Of a stretch of 64,000 bases of DNA, positions 1-11,155 are shown piece after piece (the stretch's first letter is position 1; each line of letters starts with the position of its first letter). Position numbers and translations under genes: made by a program. Location: the NCBI GenBank assembly GCA_003116975.1, contig BGKB01000219.1, positions 24,225-88,224 on the forward strand, in the 5' to 3' direction. This DNA is from Aurantiochytrium sp. KH105 (taxonomy: Eukaryota > Sar > Bigyra > Thraustochytrida > Thraustochytriidae). A model generated the notes under the pieces. The model was given only the letters and a program-made list of their open reading frames with translations, had not been told where the DNA came from and searched no databases.

Positions 1-2
1 TT

Positions 3-3000
3 ATTGCTCTCATTCTTCACGATCGCGTCTCCCCAGAGGTAGATTATGCTCCACGCGAGGATCTTTATGCGTCTCAAGCCTCTCTCTTTGTGGTCCCAGA
101 CGCGCTTCTTCCTCAATGGGCGGAGGAATTAGAAAAATGTATCGAGAAGCCGCGTGGCCTTCGGATTGCCACGCTCGAGAGTCGTACGGAGCAGTACAGG
201 GAATTCGCCACTTTGCGACGTCACATGGGCCCCTCCAGCGCAGCCGCGTCCGAACCGCCACTTCCTGGTGCTTCTACTTCCTCTTCCTCTTCCTCCTCCT
301 CCTCATCATCTTCTTCATCTTCTTCATCTTCTTCATCTTCTTCATCGTCATCATCTTCTCCATCGTCGGCTGTGCCACAAAATGGAACAGATGCACCGCC
401 TGCCTCTGATGATGTCGCCGAGGATATCATTTTTTCGAATGTAATGACGCGACGCCGAGGCCCCGATACCGAAAAGGCGGCCCAAGATCTTGCGGCGTGC
501 GACATTGTCCTTGCCACCTATCGCAGTGTACAGCAGTGTAGCTTGCTGATCAATATGGTGCATTGGCGTCGTGTGTGTCTGGATGAAATGCAAGAGATTC
601 GCAGTTCGACCACGGTGCTTGCCTCAAAGTGTCGCAGCATCACGGCGCGAGCGCGCTGGATGATTTCGGGCACGCCCGTGTACACAGGCATTGATGACAT
701 TCACGGGGAGCTTAATTTCTTGGGCGTCATTCCTTTTTGTTTGCCGGACAACTCGGACGGCTTTTGGGGTCGATGCGTCAAAACTCCATACGAGGCTCGC
801 GACGAGAAAAGCCTCTCGCGTCTCGGCCTTTTGCTCAGCCACATCATGATGCGCCACTCCAAGAAGCAAACCTACATTGCAAACCCATCCAAGACGATCC
901 TGGAGCTTCCTGTGGCGACCATGCGTTTCGTTGGCGTTCCGCTGGCGTCTCCCGAACGAGCTTTGTACCGATACATTGAGGTTCTCGTTAACCGCGCCGT
1001 GGGGCTCATGGAAGTTCGCAACCAGCGCCGCAGCATGCGGAACGCGCAAAGTCGTCCATGGGCGGTGGGCGCCGAGCTCTTGCGAACGTTTGCGTCGTCC
1101 CCGCAACTCGTCAGCGGCGGCAACGGAGCACCACAACAGTTGTCCAACCTCAATACCTTTGTGCGCGACATGCTTCAGACGCTCCGCGCGCGGGACGTCC
1201 TGAGGAATCGTGAGGAGTCTCGGGTGATTTCGGACATCTTCTCTGGCTTCCCGGCGCTTCCTGGAGACGAGCTGCGGGACCTTTTGCTTTCGGCCGAAGC
1301 CGCTGTGGCGAGCAAGAGCTCGTCATCGCGGGGTGGTCGTGGTGGTAGTGCCATGGTGAGCAGCTTGAATCGCCAGCAGTATGCCGCAACGGCAGGCGCT
1401 GGCGCCGGCGCCGCTGCTGGCGCTGTGCGAGAACATATTCTCGAACGCCTCAACGAGACCAAGGACAAGCTCGAAACTGCTATTCGCGGAAGCAGCGAGG
1501 CCTTGTGCTCGGCCAAGGGCGGGAGTCTGCCTCGCTTGCGTTGGCGTTGGGCTGTGCAGGCTATCACGAGCGGCAAGTACCTGGCCATGCGCATGATGCA
1601 AAGTCGAAATGATGAGAATGTGCGCCTCGAGGTTTTGGCATATGGACAAAAACGTGCAGAGTCTGGAATCCTTTTTCGTCGTGCAGCCCGCGTGATGCGA
1701 TGCGTGAAGCGTCTCGAGGAGGCGCAGGCCGAGGTGGACGCCGCCTTTCGTCGATACGAGCAAATGTCATCAGAACAGCTCTGCAGCGAGCTTGCTTCGC
1801 TCTCGAGCGATTTTCACTATGAGATCGTGATTGATCAGGAGACCTCGCTCATGGACTTTGGGCGACAAAGGGAGCGGACAACCATTAAACTGCAATTTCC
1901 AGGGCGCGAGACGTCTGTAAAACTGACGGATGATCCAGTTGGCATTCGAAGGCGCCTCATTGATAGCATTCTGCCCCTGCATCATGGGCACCGCTGTCTG
2001 GAGCGGGTTGTTCAGGTGTTGCGAGCTGACTTCGATGAGACCTGCAGTCCGGGCATCGGTCTTACACTCCCAATCCTGCCTGTGGCGCTAACGTTGCAAG
2101 GTGCTCGTTTTGAGGCACGCTTTGCTGCCGGCGGGAAGCGAGCCTTTTATCTCGTGAGCAAACTGCTCGCTGTTGACGAGAGCGCTGGAGCCATCAAAGT
2201 GCGTTTTCTTGATGGCGAAGAGCGACTGCTCGCTGCGTCCGATGTCCGCTACGTTGCGCCCTACGCTGCTCCAGACAAGGCAAACGTCGAGGCCGAGGAG
2301 GAGAAGACGGAAATTGCAAGGTCGACATTGCTCGATGTCTGTAAACGAGTTGGTCTGAATCGCGAATCGCTGGACCGCATCGCCGCGGAAGAGTCGTTGG
2401 CGCAGACCTCGCTCATGAATATACATGGCATCGATTTGGACAAGCTGCAGAAGCTCATGGTCGATAGTGACCGCGAAGCACTTGCAGCGCGCCGCCTTGA
2501 ACGCGTGCTCGACGGAGCTCACGCAGATATCGTTGCGAGACTGTTTGACTCACCATTGAAGCGCGATCCCTCTCTTCGCACTCGCGTACGTGAGTGGTAT
2601 TGCAGCAAAAGTGCTTCGGAACGACGGGTTGACGACTTGATTGTTTTAGTTGGCGTCGATTCTGAGATCGAAAAGGCTGCTCTTCGTGCGGCACTGAGTC
2701 ACCACTTTGGAGTGTCATCTGCATTGCTAGACGCTCCATATGCGTCGTTTTCGGTGCAATTCGGGCTCAAGGGAGATGCTCTGTCGTCCACAAGCTCTTC
2801 AGCCGCAACGGGTGGAAGTACAGCTGCAGGAAGTATCGGAGACGACGGAGAGATGCGACCCGCCTTTGAGCTCGCAGGCAAGGCGCAATTGATGGCGCGC
2901 GTGGCGTCCATGTCTCCGACGCGAACTTCAAACCGACCGGCCGAGTATCAGATATTGAAAGTGCTTCATGTAGACGATCGTGTGCGTGCAGCGCGTGTGC

Positions 3001-5183
3001 GTTTGGAGGACGACAGCGTGCGCGAGATCCCATGGAGCGAAATCATAGTGTCGTCGTCCGCGTCATGCGCCATAACTTCAGATGATGGCGAGACAAAGAT
3101 GATTGCGAACAATGCGAAGCACGCAGGCAAGCGAAGACGGCGCGAGGCTGAAAATGCGGCGGAGAGCGCATCAGAAGACGAGCATGCAGGACAAGAAGAG
3201 GAATCAGAATTGGGTTCGCGTGCGTCGATTAAAAAGAGGCGCACTGGACCAACGTCTCGAGGCGGTCATCGGCTTGCATTTCAAGCATCACGCGGCAGCG
3301 CGGTAGTCTACGCGGATGAGATCGTGCGTGTGGACTTTGACGAGGGTGAAGTTACAGTGCGCCGCGCTGATACCGGTCTGGCGGAGGTCTTTGACTGGGC
3401 CCATATGCTCGTGGACCACGAGTGGCACGGTGCCGTGAAGAATATGCACGAGGCTGTATCGGAAAAGTTTTCGCGGATTGCTGTGTTGGAGGCTACGATT
3501 GCCGAACAGTCCAAGCTGGCGCAAGATCTTCGTACCTATGCCAATACGTTGCAGGCTGCGTACGAGCGGGGTGCATCTCGCGTCGATACGCTGGAAAGGC
3601 AGGGTTTGATGGCTTTGCAGGAACTCATTGACAAGACCAATGTGCCAGATTGCGGCATTTGTCTCGACAAGATGGAGCGACCCACGTGTACAATGTGCAT
3701 TCATTTGTTTTGTGAGGGCTGCATTGAGCAGCATATCAAGGCCACCGAAGGGAGAACGTGGCATATGTTGAGGAACGAGGTGCGACGCTTTCCGTGTCCG
3801 CTGTGTCGCCGCAAGCTGACGTACAATGAGATTTACCGTGTCTTGGAACCCTCGTCGAAGATGGATGCTCTGGGCGTGGCAAGCGCCTCTGGAGATGTCG
3901 ACAACGAGAATGCAGAGACAAAGGATGGTGAAGTTGAGGCAGGCAAAAAGGAAGAGTCAAAGGGCAAAGGCAAGACGAACAGAGTGACGCGCAAGGTAAC
4001 GCGAAGCATGCGGCGTGGCAACGAGGTTGTCGAGGATGAAAATGGCGATGGCGAGGATGCCGAGGAAGGAGGCGAGCGTGAAGTGGACGGGGAAGCCATG
4101 GACACGAGTCCCAATGACAACGAAGTGGTGGAATCTATTGGCTTACCTTCGGCTGCTCGCTGGAGTGCATGCCCGGACGCAGAGGAGACAAGTCGGGAAC
4201 TCGCTCGGTTTGCGCTGAGTGAAGCCGCGACGCAAAGCGTGGTGTCGCGCGTGGGTCTCGAGGCGCTGAGCACGAACTTTATCAATTTGCTTGCGGCAGT
4301 GACAGGGTTCCAGGGCCACGCGAACCCGTCGGAGCAGAACCGCGAGAAACGGGGATCAAAGATGGCTCGCGTGGTGAGCGATCTGAAGCAATTCGCCACA
4401 CAGGAGGGAAAGACGGTCGTGTTCTCGCAGCAGCGTCAAACTGTCTTGCATCTTTCAAGTGTGCTGCAACAGGAGGAAGTTTTGCATGCGCGCATCGTCA
4501 AAGGTGACCGAGTTCCAGTCTTGCGGACAGCGCTCGAAGCGTTTCTAAAGAATGATGCTGTGCGCGTGCTCGTGCTGCAAAGCTCGAGCGCAGCCGCAGG
4601 GCTGACGCTGACCATTGCGACGCGAGTGCTCCTCTTTGAGCCCTTTTTGAAGCAAGGTGAAGAGCAGCAGGCCATCAACCGCGTGCATCGCATCGGACAA
4701 ACGCGTCCCGTGGAGACGATTTGCTACTTTACGCGGGGGACAGTGGAGGATCGGGTTTTGGCATGGCGCATGGAGCGCGATCGCGTCACTGTTCAAGACG
4801 CGGAAGACGAGTTGCTCGTAGATCCCGACGAAGCGGGAGTTAGCGGCGGGGTTTCGAACCAAGAGCGAGCTTTGGGAAGTCGCAGGTACTTGCGTTTCAT
4901 CACTGGTATGAGCGAGGCCGCGACTTCGACAGAAGAGGAGGATGAGGAGAATCGTCGTGTGGACGGCGATCATGATGTGGCTGCAGATAGAGATCAGGAG
5001 GATGAAGATGAAGCCAACGAAGACAGTGACCTTGACTCACTTGATTCGAGCGAGAGTGATCTCTCAATCGCCCGACAACGACCACAGTCGTCGAATGGAG
5101 TGCATTCCCGAGGGCCTTCTGTCGTTGAGATGCTATGGGATTCCAGTAGCGAGGATGACTACGAATATGTGGAATATGTATAA
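3..5183 (+). CDS. SHPRH: SHPRH-type E3 ubiquitin ligase / SNF2 translocase, 5'-truncated
   Basis: Seen: the frame is already open at the left edge (frame beginning at base 3) and runs to TAA, so the true start and helicase motif I lie outside the window. The reading passes VVPDALLPQW (base 90 on), a poly-Ser tract near 300-360, the DEAQ-like box LDEMQ (near 580), the motif III region ISGTP (near 665), a C3HC4 RING (CGICLDK...HLFC...CPLCRR, 3650-3800), and the helicase C lobe with VVFSQQRQ (4415) and INRVHRIGQTR (4670). The tail is acidic and Ser-rich. Known: SNF2 lobes split by a RING, with an RVCLDExQ box, is the arrangement of SHPRH/Irc20, which polyubiquitinates PCNA in DNA-damage tolerance. 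The poly-Ser insert inside the first lobe is unusual. It could instead be another RING-SNF2 (HLTF/RAD5) protein, but the DExQ context fits SHPRH better. It acts in the nucleus. Confidence 0.85.
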   Translation: MALILHDRVSPEVDYAPREDLYASQASLFVVPDALLPQWAEELEKCIEKPRGLRIATLESRTEQYREFATLRRHMGPSSAAASEPPLPGASTSSSSSSSSSSSSSSSSSSSSSSSSSSSPSSAVPQNGTDAPPASDDVAEDIIFSNVMTRRRGPDTEKAAQDLAACDIVLATYRSVQQCSLLINMVHWRRVCLDEMQEIRSSTTVLASKCRSITARARWMISGTPVYTGIDDIHGELNFLGVIPFCLPDNSDGFWGRCVKTPYEARDEKSLSRLGLLLSHIMMRHSKKQTYIANPSKTILELPVATMRFVGVPLASPERALYRYIEVLVNRAVGLMEVRNQRRSMRNAQSRPWAVGAELLRTFASSPQLVSGGNGAPQQLSNLNTFVRDMLQTLRARDVLRNREESRVISDIFSGFPALPGDELRDLLLSAEAAVASKSSSSRGGRGGSAMVSSLNRQQYAATAGAGAGAAAGAVREHILERLNETKDKLETAIRGSSEALCSAKGGSLPRLRWRWAVQAITSGKYLAMRMMQSRNDENVRLEVLAYGQKRAESGILFRRAARVMRCVKRLEEAQAEVDAAFRRYEQMSSEQLCSELASLSSDFHYEIVIDQETSLMDFGRQRERTTIKLQFPGRETSVKLTDDPVGIRRRLIDSILPLHHGHRCLERVVQVLRADFDETCSPGIGLTLPILPVALTLQGARFEARFAAGGKRAFYLVSKLLAVDESAGAIKVRFLDGEERLLAASDVRYVAPYAAPDKANVEAEEEKTEIARSTLLDVCKRVGLNRESLDRIAAEESLAQTSLMNIHGIDLDKLQKLMVDSDREALAARRLERVLDGAHADIVARLFDSPLKRDPSLRTRVREWYCSKSASERRVDDLIVLVGVDSEIEKAALRAALSHHFGVSSALLDAPYASFSVQFGLKGDALSSTSSSAATGGSTAAGSIGDDGEMRPAFELAGKAQLMARVASMSPTRTSNRPAEYQILKVLHVDDRVRAARVRLEDDSVREIPWSEIIVSSSASCAITSDDGETKMIANNAKHAGKRRRREAENAAESASEDEHAGQEEESELGSRASIKKRRTGPTSRGGHRLAFQASRGSAVVYADEIVRVDFDEGEVTVRRADTGLAEVFDWAHMLVDHEWHGAVKNMHEAVSEKFSRIAVLEATIAEQSKLAQDLRTYANTLQAAYERGASRVDTLERQGLMALQELIDKTNVPDCGICLDKMERPTCTMCIHLFCEGCIEQHIKATEGRTWHMLRNEVRRFPCPLCRRKLTYNEIYRVLEPSSKMDALGVASASGDVDNENAETKDGEVEAGKKEESKGKGKTNRVTRKVTRSMRRGNEVVEDENGDGEDAEEGGEREVDGEAMDTSPNDNEVVESIGLPSAARWSACPDAEETSRELARFALSEAATQSVVSRVGLEALSTNFINLLAAVTGFQGHANPSEQNREKRGSKMARVVSDLKQFATQEGKTVVFSQQRQTVLHLSSVLQQEEVLHARIVKGDRVPVLRTALEAFLKNDAVRVLVLQSSSAAAGLTLTIATRVLLFEPFLKQGEEQQAINRVHRIGQTRPVETICYFTRGTVEDRVLAWRMERDRVTVQDAEDELLVDPDEAGVSGGVSNQERALGSRRYLRFITGMSEAATSTEEEDEENRRVDGDHDVAADRDQEDEDEANEDSDLDSLDSSESDLSIARQRPQSSNGVHSRGPSVVEMLWDSSSEDDYEYVEYV

Positions 5184-6963
5184 CTTTCTAGTCGCTCGTC
5201 GTACAGTCGCAGCCAAAGAACCATCCAATCTTTTCCTTTTCCTTTTCCGTTTCCTTTCGTAAATTGCAAACGTTGTTGATTGCCTATGCATCCGTATTTG
5301 GCCATCATCAAAGATCTCTCTCCCCTCACCGAGAAGAGAATCTGCGAAGGCGAATCTTGGCGAATCTTGGCTTTCTTGACGAATCTTGCCCGGCTGCCCC
5401 TCTCCTTCTTAAGCCCCGCTGGAGTGACTACAACTTTGTGACTATCCCCCTTTAGAGTGTGCGATCAAGGTCTTTTCTATTAGCACGCGCCGTAGTGTGG
5501 AGGTTAGTTTGCATCTCTTGCCTACATTGGTGATATTTGTCATTTTACCAGACTTGGTAGAAATGAATTATATGTTATGAGCCTTTATTGATTAAGAGCG
5601 CGCGATGATATCGGGTCTTGTACGCTCGATATTCGTGCGGAGCTGAGCGGCGGCCAGGGTCAGACGTGGGGGCCAGAGTGCGAGTCGCTGTGCGGTGACG
5701 TCGAGGTCAAAAGAGGGTGAAACTCTGCAGCCGCCACGCCCTTCACAGCAGAAAGTACCGGTGGCCGCACTGTCCGCTGCAGGCAGCCGCCCGCCGCCAG
5801 TGGTGTTTCATGTATCCGTAGTATACGTCCACTGCAAAATGATCGCCTTGCTCTTGACTCTTGACTGATTAAAATTCGTTCTTTCACGCCGCATTAGCTA
5901 CTTACATGAACCCGTCCCATTCTGGCTTCTCTCTCGCTCTCACTTCCGGCCTTGCAAGTTGCTTTGCCTCCGTCGCCGTTCCGTATGCCTTCAAGGCAGC
6001 GGGCCGCGAAATGCAACACTAGGTCAAAAGAGCGCTCTTTCTGCCGGGCGGCGCCGTCCAAGAAGATCTTCTGGCCTGTCTGCGCGCAGCTGCTGCTGCA
6101 GCTAGCGACTTGAGCCTGAGGAGGGAAAGAAGTCAACGCCATCGAGACGGACCCGGAGGAGGTATATGCGCGTGTGCTGGGCGGCGACCATGGTCTGTCA
6201 CCCAATAGAGCGTCCTCTTTTCTCCATTTTCTCGCATTTTTTCTTATTTTTTCCAATTTTCTTTTTCCTACGAGTTGCCTCCGGCGACCATACCGAGATC
6301 AACGAGACGAGCGAGACGGTGAGTGAGCGCGGCGCGACACGCGGAGGCGCGCGAGGGCGGGTGGCGAGGCGAGGCGAGGCGCGGCGCGGCAACGCAGCAG
6401 CACGGCGCGAGCGGCCGCGGGAAGACAGGCGTCGGCGTCGAGCGGGGCAGTGCAGGGATGCAGAGGGGATTTTTGAAAGGCATGGCGCACGAGCTTGCAT
6501 GCTGTGTTGGCGCACTACGCTGCTTGCTCGCGACGCCGCCGCCGCCGACGACGACGACGAGGACAACAGGAGCGACGGGGAGCGATTGATGCGCAGCGGA
6601 TAGAGGAGGGACGGGATGCCTGCCTGCGCGGCAGAGAAGAGCGGGTCGCGGGCTGAGCGTAGAGGTCCAGATGTACAGGCTGGCCTTTGTTTGACCCAGA
6701 CTGGCCTTTTCCCTCTCTCCCTCTGTCTGTCTGGCCTTGTTATGTTGTGTGCGCGTGCTCCGCTGCACCTTTATTGTTGTTAGATGAGAGAGCGCGGAGG
6801 CTCGAGAGCGAGGGTCATGCATATGCATGCATGCACGGGCAGGGACGAGGTGTGCGATGGCGTGTAGGGAATTAAGGGACGGCATAACTGACTCCGAGAG
6901 GCAACTCTCATCGAATGAATGAACGAATGAATGAATGAATGTGCCGAAGCGGGTTGACGCAGG
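5184..6963. other. Intergenic region between SHPRH and UGDH
   Basis: About 1.8 kb. The first part is T-rich 3' flank of SHPRH, followed by a GC-rich stretch (6300-6600) of Arg/Ala-type simple sequence in which long open frames appear on both strands. A GAAT-type tetranucleotide run (6913-6945) lies just before the UGDH TATA box. I see no conserved protein or RNA. Confidence 0.6.
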
Positions 6964-6973
6964 TATATATAAA
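6964..6973 (+). promoter_or_regulatory. TATA box of UGDH
   Basis: TATATATAAA lies about 31-40 nt before the ATG at 7004. If the usual 25-30 nt TATA-to-start spacing holds, the leader is only about 10 nt. It lies inside the longer open frame that begins at 6935, which argues for 7004 as the start codon. Confidence 0.6.
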
Positions 6974-7003
6974 GCGACGCCAAGACCAACTCGTAAAGGA
7001 AAG

Positions 7004-8404
7004 ATGGGCAAGTGCGCAGGCTTGCAGATTGTCTGCATCGGTGCCGGCTATGTGGGCGGCCCGACAATGGCGATGATCGCCTACAAGTGCCACGACGTGA
7101 CCGTGACGGTGGTAGACATCAGCGAGAAGCAAATCGCGGCTTGGAACTCGGACACGCTCCCGATCTACGAGCCGGGCCTCGATGACATCGTCAAGGAGCG
7201 ACGGAACAAGAACCTCTTCTTCTCGACGGACGTGGACGGCGCCGTGGAGAAGGGTGACATCATCTTTGTGAGCGTGAACACGCCGACCAAGACAAGTGGT
7301 ATTGGCGCGGGCCGCGCTGCGAACATCTCGAACTGCGAGCTTGTGGCGCGCAACATCGCCAAGGTGGCGACCTCGCCCAAGATTGTGGTGGAGAAGTCGA
7401 CGGTGCCCGTGCGCACTGCCGAGAGCATGGGCCGTGTGCTGGCGGCCAACGAGAAGGGCATCAAGCACCAGATTATCTCGTCGCCCGAGTTCCTTGCCGA
7501 GGGCACTGCGATTGAGGATCTCCTCGAGCCAAGCCGCGTCCTCATTGGTGGCGAGCAGACACCCGAGGGCCATGCCGCCGTGCAAAAGCTTGTGGACGTC
7601 TACGAGTACTGGTGCCCGCGTGAGCGCATCATCACCACGAACCTGTGGTCGTCGGAGCTTTCAAAGCTTGTGGCGAACGCCTTTTTGGCGCAGCGCGTGA
7701 GCTCGATCAACTCGATCTCTGCTCTCTGCGAAGTGAGCGGCGCCGACGTTGACGAGGTGGCCCGCGCCGTGGGCACGGACTACCGCATCGGCAAGCACTT
7801 TCTCAAGAGCAGTGTCGGTTTCGGCGGCAGCTGCTTCAAGAAGGATATTCTTAACCTTGTGTACCTGTGCGAGTCCTTTGGTCTCCACGACGTGGCAGAG
7901 TACTGGAACTGGGTGGTGAAGATGAACGAGCTGCAAAAGGAGCGTTTTGCCAAGACCATTGTCAAGCGCATGTTCAACACGGTGACCCGCAAGAAGATTG
8001 CCGTACTCGGCTTCGCCTTCAAGGCTGACACCGGCGACACCCGCGAGACCGCTGCCTCGGACGTCTGCCGCTTCCTGCTCGAGGAGGGTGCGCGCCTCAG
8101 CGTCTACGACCCCAAGGTGCTTGCTGAGGATATGGAGCGCGAGCTCTTGTATGCCAAGTGCGAGAAGGATCAGATTGATAACCAGATCACCCGTGTCGAG
8201 GACGTGTACGCGGCGGCGAAGGACGCGCACGCCGTCGTGATTCTTACCGAGTGGAAGGAATTCAAGGAGCTCGACTTTGACAAGATCTACAGCGTCATGG
8301 AGAAGCCTGCCTTCATCTTTGATGGCCGCAACATCCTTGACCACGCTGGTCTGCGCGAGAAGGGCTTTGAGGTCTTTGCGCTTGGCAAGAACAAAATCAA
8401 CTGA
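7004..8404 (+). CDS. UGDH: UDP-glucose 6-dehydrogenase
   Basis: A 466-residue protein of normal family length that oxidises UDP-glucose to UDP-glucuronate with two NAD+ in the cytosol, supplying sugar for polysaccharides and glycans. Seen: N-terminal Rossmann motif GAGYVGG (13-19), NTPT segment, EFLAEGTAI (substrate loop), catalytic Cys277 in [11 protein letters not shown], and a second Rossmann domain with [12 protein letters not shown]. The open frame extends to 6935, but the ATG at 7004 is preceded by GGAAAG, follows a TATA box, and matches where the family begins. No intron. TGA stop. Confidence is high because every catalytic block is intact and matches the animal/plant type. Confidence 0.97.
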   Translation: MGKCAGLQIVCIGAGYVGGPTMAMIAYKCHDVTVTVVDISEKQIAAWNSDTLPIYEPGLDDIVKERRNKNLFFSTDVDGAVEKGDIIFVSVNTPTKTSGIGAGRAANISNCELVARNIAKVATSPKIVVEKSTVPVRTAESMGRVLAANEKGIKHQIISSPEFLAEGTAIEDLLEPSRVLIGGEQTPEGHAAVQKLVDVYEYWCPRERIITTNLWSSELSKLVANAFLAQRVSSINSISALCEVSGADVDEVARAVGTDYRIGKHFLKSSVGFGGSCFKKDILNLVYLCESFGLHDVAEYWNWVVKMNELQKERFAKTIVKRMFNTVTRKKIAVLGFAFKADTGDTRETAASDVCRFLLEEGARLSVYDPKVLAEDMERELLYAKCEKDQIDNQITRVEDVYAAAKDAHAVVILTEWKEFKELDFDKIYSVMEKPAFIFDGRNILDHAGLREKGFEVFALGKNKIN

Positions 8405-9074
8405 GCTCACTAGGACATTGTCTGGTAGCTAGCATCATTCAATTCCGTCACCAAGCAGACCGATAATTCACTTTCTCTCGTCTTTCACAAAACCAAACAA
8501 GTATTGGAGGCGAAGCGACTTTATTCAACGCACACATACATGGCCATTTATCAAAATGTGGCGATAAACCTGGAAATTTTGTGATTTCACCGACTACCAT
8601 TCAATACATTCTTGCCCATGCTCCTGGTGACTGTCTACTTGCTTCTTTTCTGCCCTCTTCTTTTAGAAACCTAAACGATGAGCACCGGTGAATTTGGCCA
8701 TCTTGTACACTGCAGAACTTTGTAATTTACAGCGACCATTTTGGCGATCTGACTCCTCACGGCATGTCCTTGAATATTGGCGCGTGCTTACGAAGATGCC
8801 ACCTTGCGAAGCCGAACTTTTGAGCACCCTATGGTCGAGGGTGAAAACCCTGAGGGCAAGGAAACCACGAATTTTTAGGATGGGACGGAGCTGCCCAGCT
8901 ACTGCAAAGGACGAAGACTAGGCAATTCAGGGCTGCCCTCGGCAACAAGAACAAGCACGAGAGAAAAACTCACACACAAACAAACACGAAGGAACCGACA
9001 AAATCAAGATGGAAGGTGAAAATGTCGATAATGACAATTGCTAGCTAGCTAAACTAGCTGACTCGCTCGCTCAC
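8405..9074. other. Intergenic, UGDH 3' flank
   Basis: AT-richer than its surroundings. It holds short frames (for example 77 codons from 8688) with no recognisable protein. Nothing else supported. Confidence 0.5.
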
Positions 9075-9585
9075 GTTGCTAACTCACTTTGCTTGCTCGC
9101 TTGCTGGAGGGGGTCAAGCGCGCCAGCAAGGCAGAAAATGGAATGCAATGCGCACTTTTGCACCCGATGCCGTTCTCAACGCATCAAAAGCATCGTCAAA
9201 GGAATCAAACGCTCGCAGGAAACATTTACTGAGAGTCGATTGCGCGGGCCTACACGTGTGACGTGCGACCCGCTATCACGGATAATCAGGGGGGGCAAAG
9301 AAAAGGGGCGAGAGCGCGCTCGCTCGCATNGTTGCTAACTCACTTTGCTTGCTCGCTTGCTGGAGGGGGTCAAGCGCGCCAGCAAGGCAGAAAATGGAAT
9401 GCAATGCGCACTTTTGCACCCGATGCCGTTCTCAACGCATCAAAAGCATCGTCAAAGGAATCAAACGCTCGCAGGAAACATTTACTGAGAGTCGATTGCG
9501 CGGGCCTACACGTGTGACGTGCGACCCGCTATCACGGATAATCAGGGGGGGCAAAGAAAGGGGGCGAGAGCGCGCTCGCTCGCAT
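9075..9585. repeat. Two 255-bp direct copies separated by a single N (probable contig junction)
   Basis: Bases 9075-9329 and 9331-9585 match over all 255 positions except one (A at 9304, G at 9560). The only ambiguous base in the window, N at 9330, sits exactly between them. Both copies begin GTTGCTAACTCACTTTGC and end CGCTCGCAT. The simplest explanation is two contig ends that overlap in reality but were placed end to end by a scaffolder, giving a false duplication. A real tandem duplication with one uncalled base is less likely. Confidence 0.9.
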
Positions 9586-9731
9586 GCATAAACGCAGGCA
9601 TACATGCAACAGGCGCAAATGATTGGAATAAAGGAGATGGATGGATGTGGGGGATGCGGAGGGGGGAGGGGGAAGAGGAAAGGAAAGGAAAGGAAAGGAA
9701 GGAAAAGGTAACTCACAAAGAAAAAGTCGCC

Positions 9732-11155
9732 TTACATGGTCTGGAGCGCCGAAAGATCGTCGAGCTCGGAGTGCATCTCAAAGTACGAGGGGTCGAACTC
9801 GTGAACACGGACGTAGCCATCCTCACTTCCGCTCGTGAACCTGTGAATAATGAGAAAGAAAAGAGAAAAAAATGTCAGTCGATTGCTGTCTGGCGGGCGG
9901 TCAAGCGGCATCACGTAGAAACCACGCCAGTACACTGCGCCTTGAAAGGCAAAATGGAGGAGGGGAGAAAGCAAGACACACGAAAGATGACAACGGCAGC
10001 GGCTTCATGTGGACGCTCAGTAAAAGCGTTTGTCTTCACTGGTTCTCTCAGTGCCCAGTGCTTCAATGTCCTCATTGCGCCATGACCTCTCAAAAGCCGA
10101 AGCCGTCGCCGTCGCATACTGTGTGTCCAGCCCCCCTTTCGCCCAGCGAGACTGGTAGGCAGGTAGGTAGGCAGGCAGGCTAACAGGCTTGCTGCGAATG
10201 CGTGTCTGTATCTACAAGATCAAGAGAAGGAGAAAGAAACTTACCCGGTACCCTCGGGGTGCACGGCGAGCGTGTTGATGGGGCCGAAATGACCCTTGAT
10301 GCTGCCGAAGGCATCGGCGAAAACCATGTGAAAGATCTTGGTCTCGAACTTGCCGACGCGGCTCGAGGTGGTAGTGACGCTCATGGCATCCTGGCCACCA
10401 GCCACAAAGACGTGCTCCTTGATGGGGGAAATTCCGACGGCGTTGACAGGCCTCTCGGTGGCGTAGGTCTTGAGCGGTTTGAGCTCGGCAGCGTCCCAGA
10501 GAATGGCGTTGCAGTCGGCCGAGCCCGTCATGAAGAGGTACTTTTCCTTGTTCCAGGAGATGGCGTTAATGCGTTTCGTGTGCTCGTGGACCTCGCGGAT
10601 GACACGGCCCGACTCGACCTCGTGCAGACGCATGACGCCAAACTCGTCGGCGGAGAGAAGGTTCTTGTTGAGAGGCATCCAGGTCGCCTTGGAGAGCTTC
10701 TTGCCCTGCTCGAGGCCGTTGACCTCCCACATGTACTTGGGTCCCTCGGGCTGCTCGGCGTTGGGGTCGAACTCGTAGACGCTGATGCAGGCCGGGGAGC
10801 CACGGAAAGGATCGGAAACGGTCACGAACATTTGCGATCCCTCGGAGAACTCAACGTGGCGCACGGGGCCAGTGTGCGGGAAGTCAAAGATTTTCTTGCC
10901 GCTCTCGACGTCCCAGACCTTGGCGGTCATGTCTGCGCCGCCGGTGACGAGGTACTTGGAGTCGACGGTCACGTCGAGGTGCCACACGGTACCGCGGTGG
11001 CCATTCTCCGAGTAGGTTCCGATCCGCTCGCCGTTGCTGCTGCGCCAGAGCGTCGGCTGGCTGTCTTTGCTGCACGAGAAGAGCAGGTCGCCCTCCGTGT
11101 TGTACTTGACCGTGGTCAGCGGCCGGGTGTGGCCCTTGAGGATGAGTGGCCTCAT
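9732..11155 (-). CDS. EIF3I: Eukaryotic translation initiation factor 3 subunit I (one intron)
   Basis: Two exons on the minus strand: 10245-11155 and 9732-9840, joined across a 404-nt intron (9841-10244) with GTAAGT donor and TTCACAG acceptor. The spliced length is 1020 nt, giving 339 residues against 325 in human. Seen: WD40 repeats throughout, starting MRPLILKGHTRPLTTVKYN, and the family-typical stretch GHFGPINTLAVHPEG that continues after splicing into SGSEDGYVRVHEFDP. Known: eIF3i is a seven-bladed propeller of the eIF3 complex, binding eIF3b and eIF3g during 43S preinitiation complex assembly in the cytoplasm. This and the LRR gene at 50710-57896 are the only genes here in which I find introns. 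The ATG directly follows a (CAG)9 tract. Confidence 0.95.
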
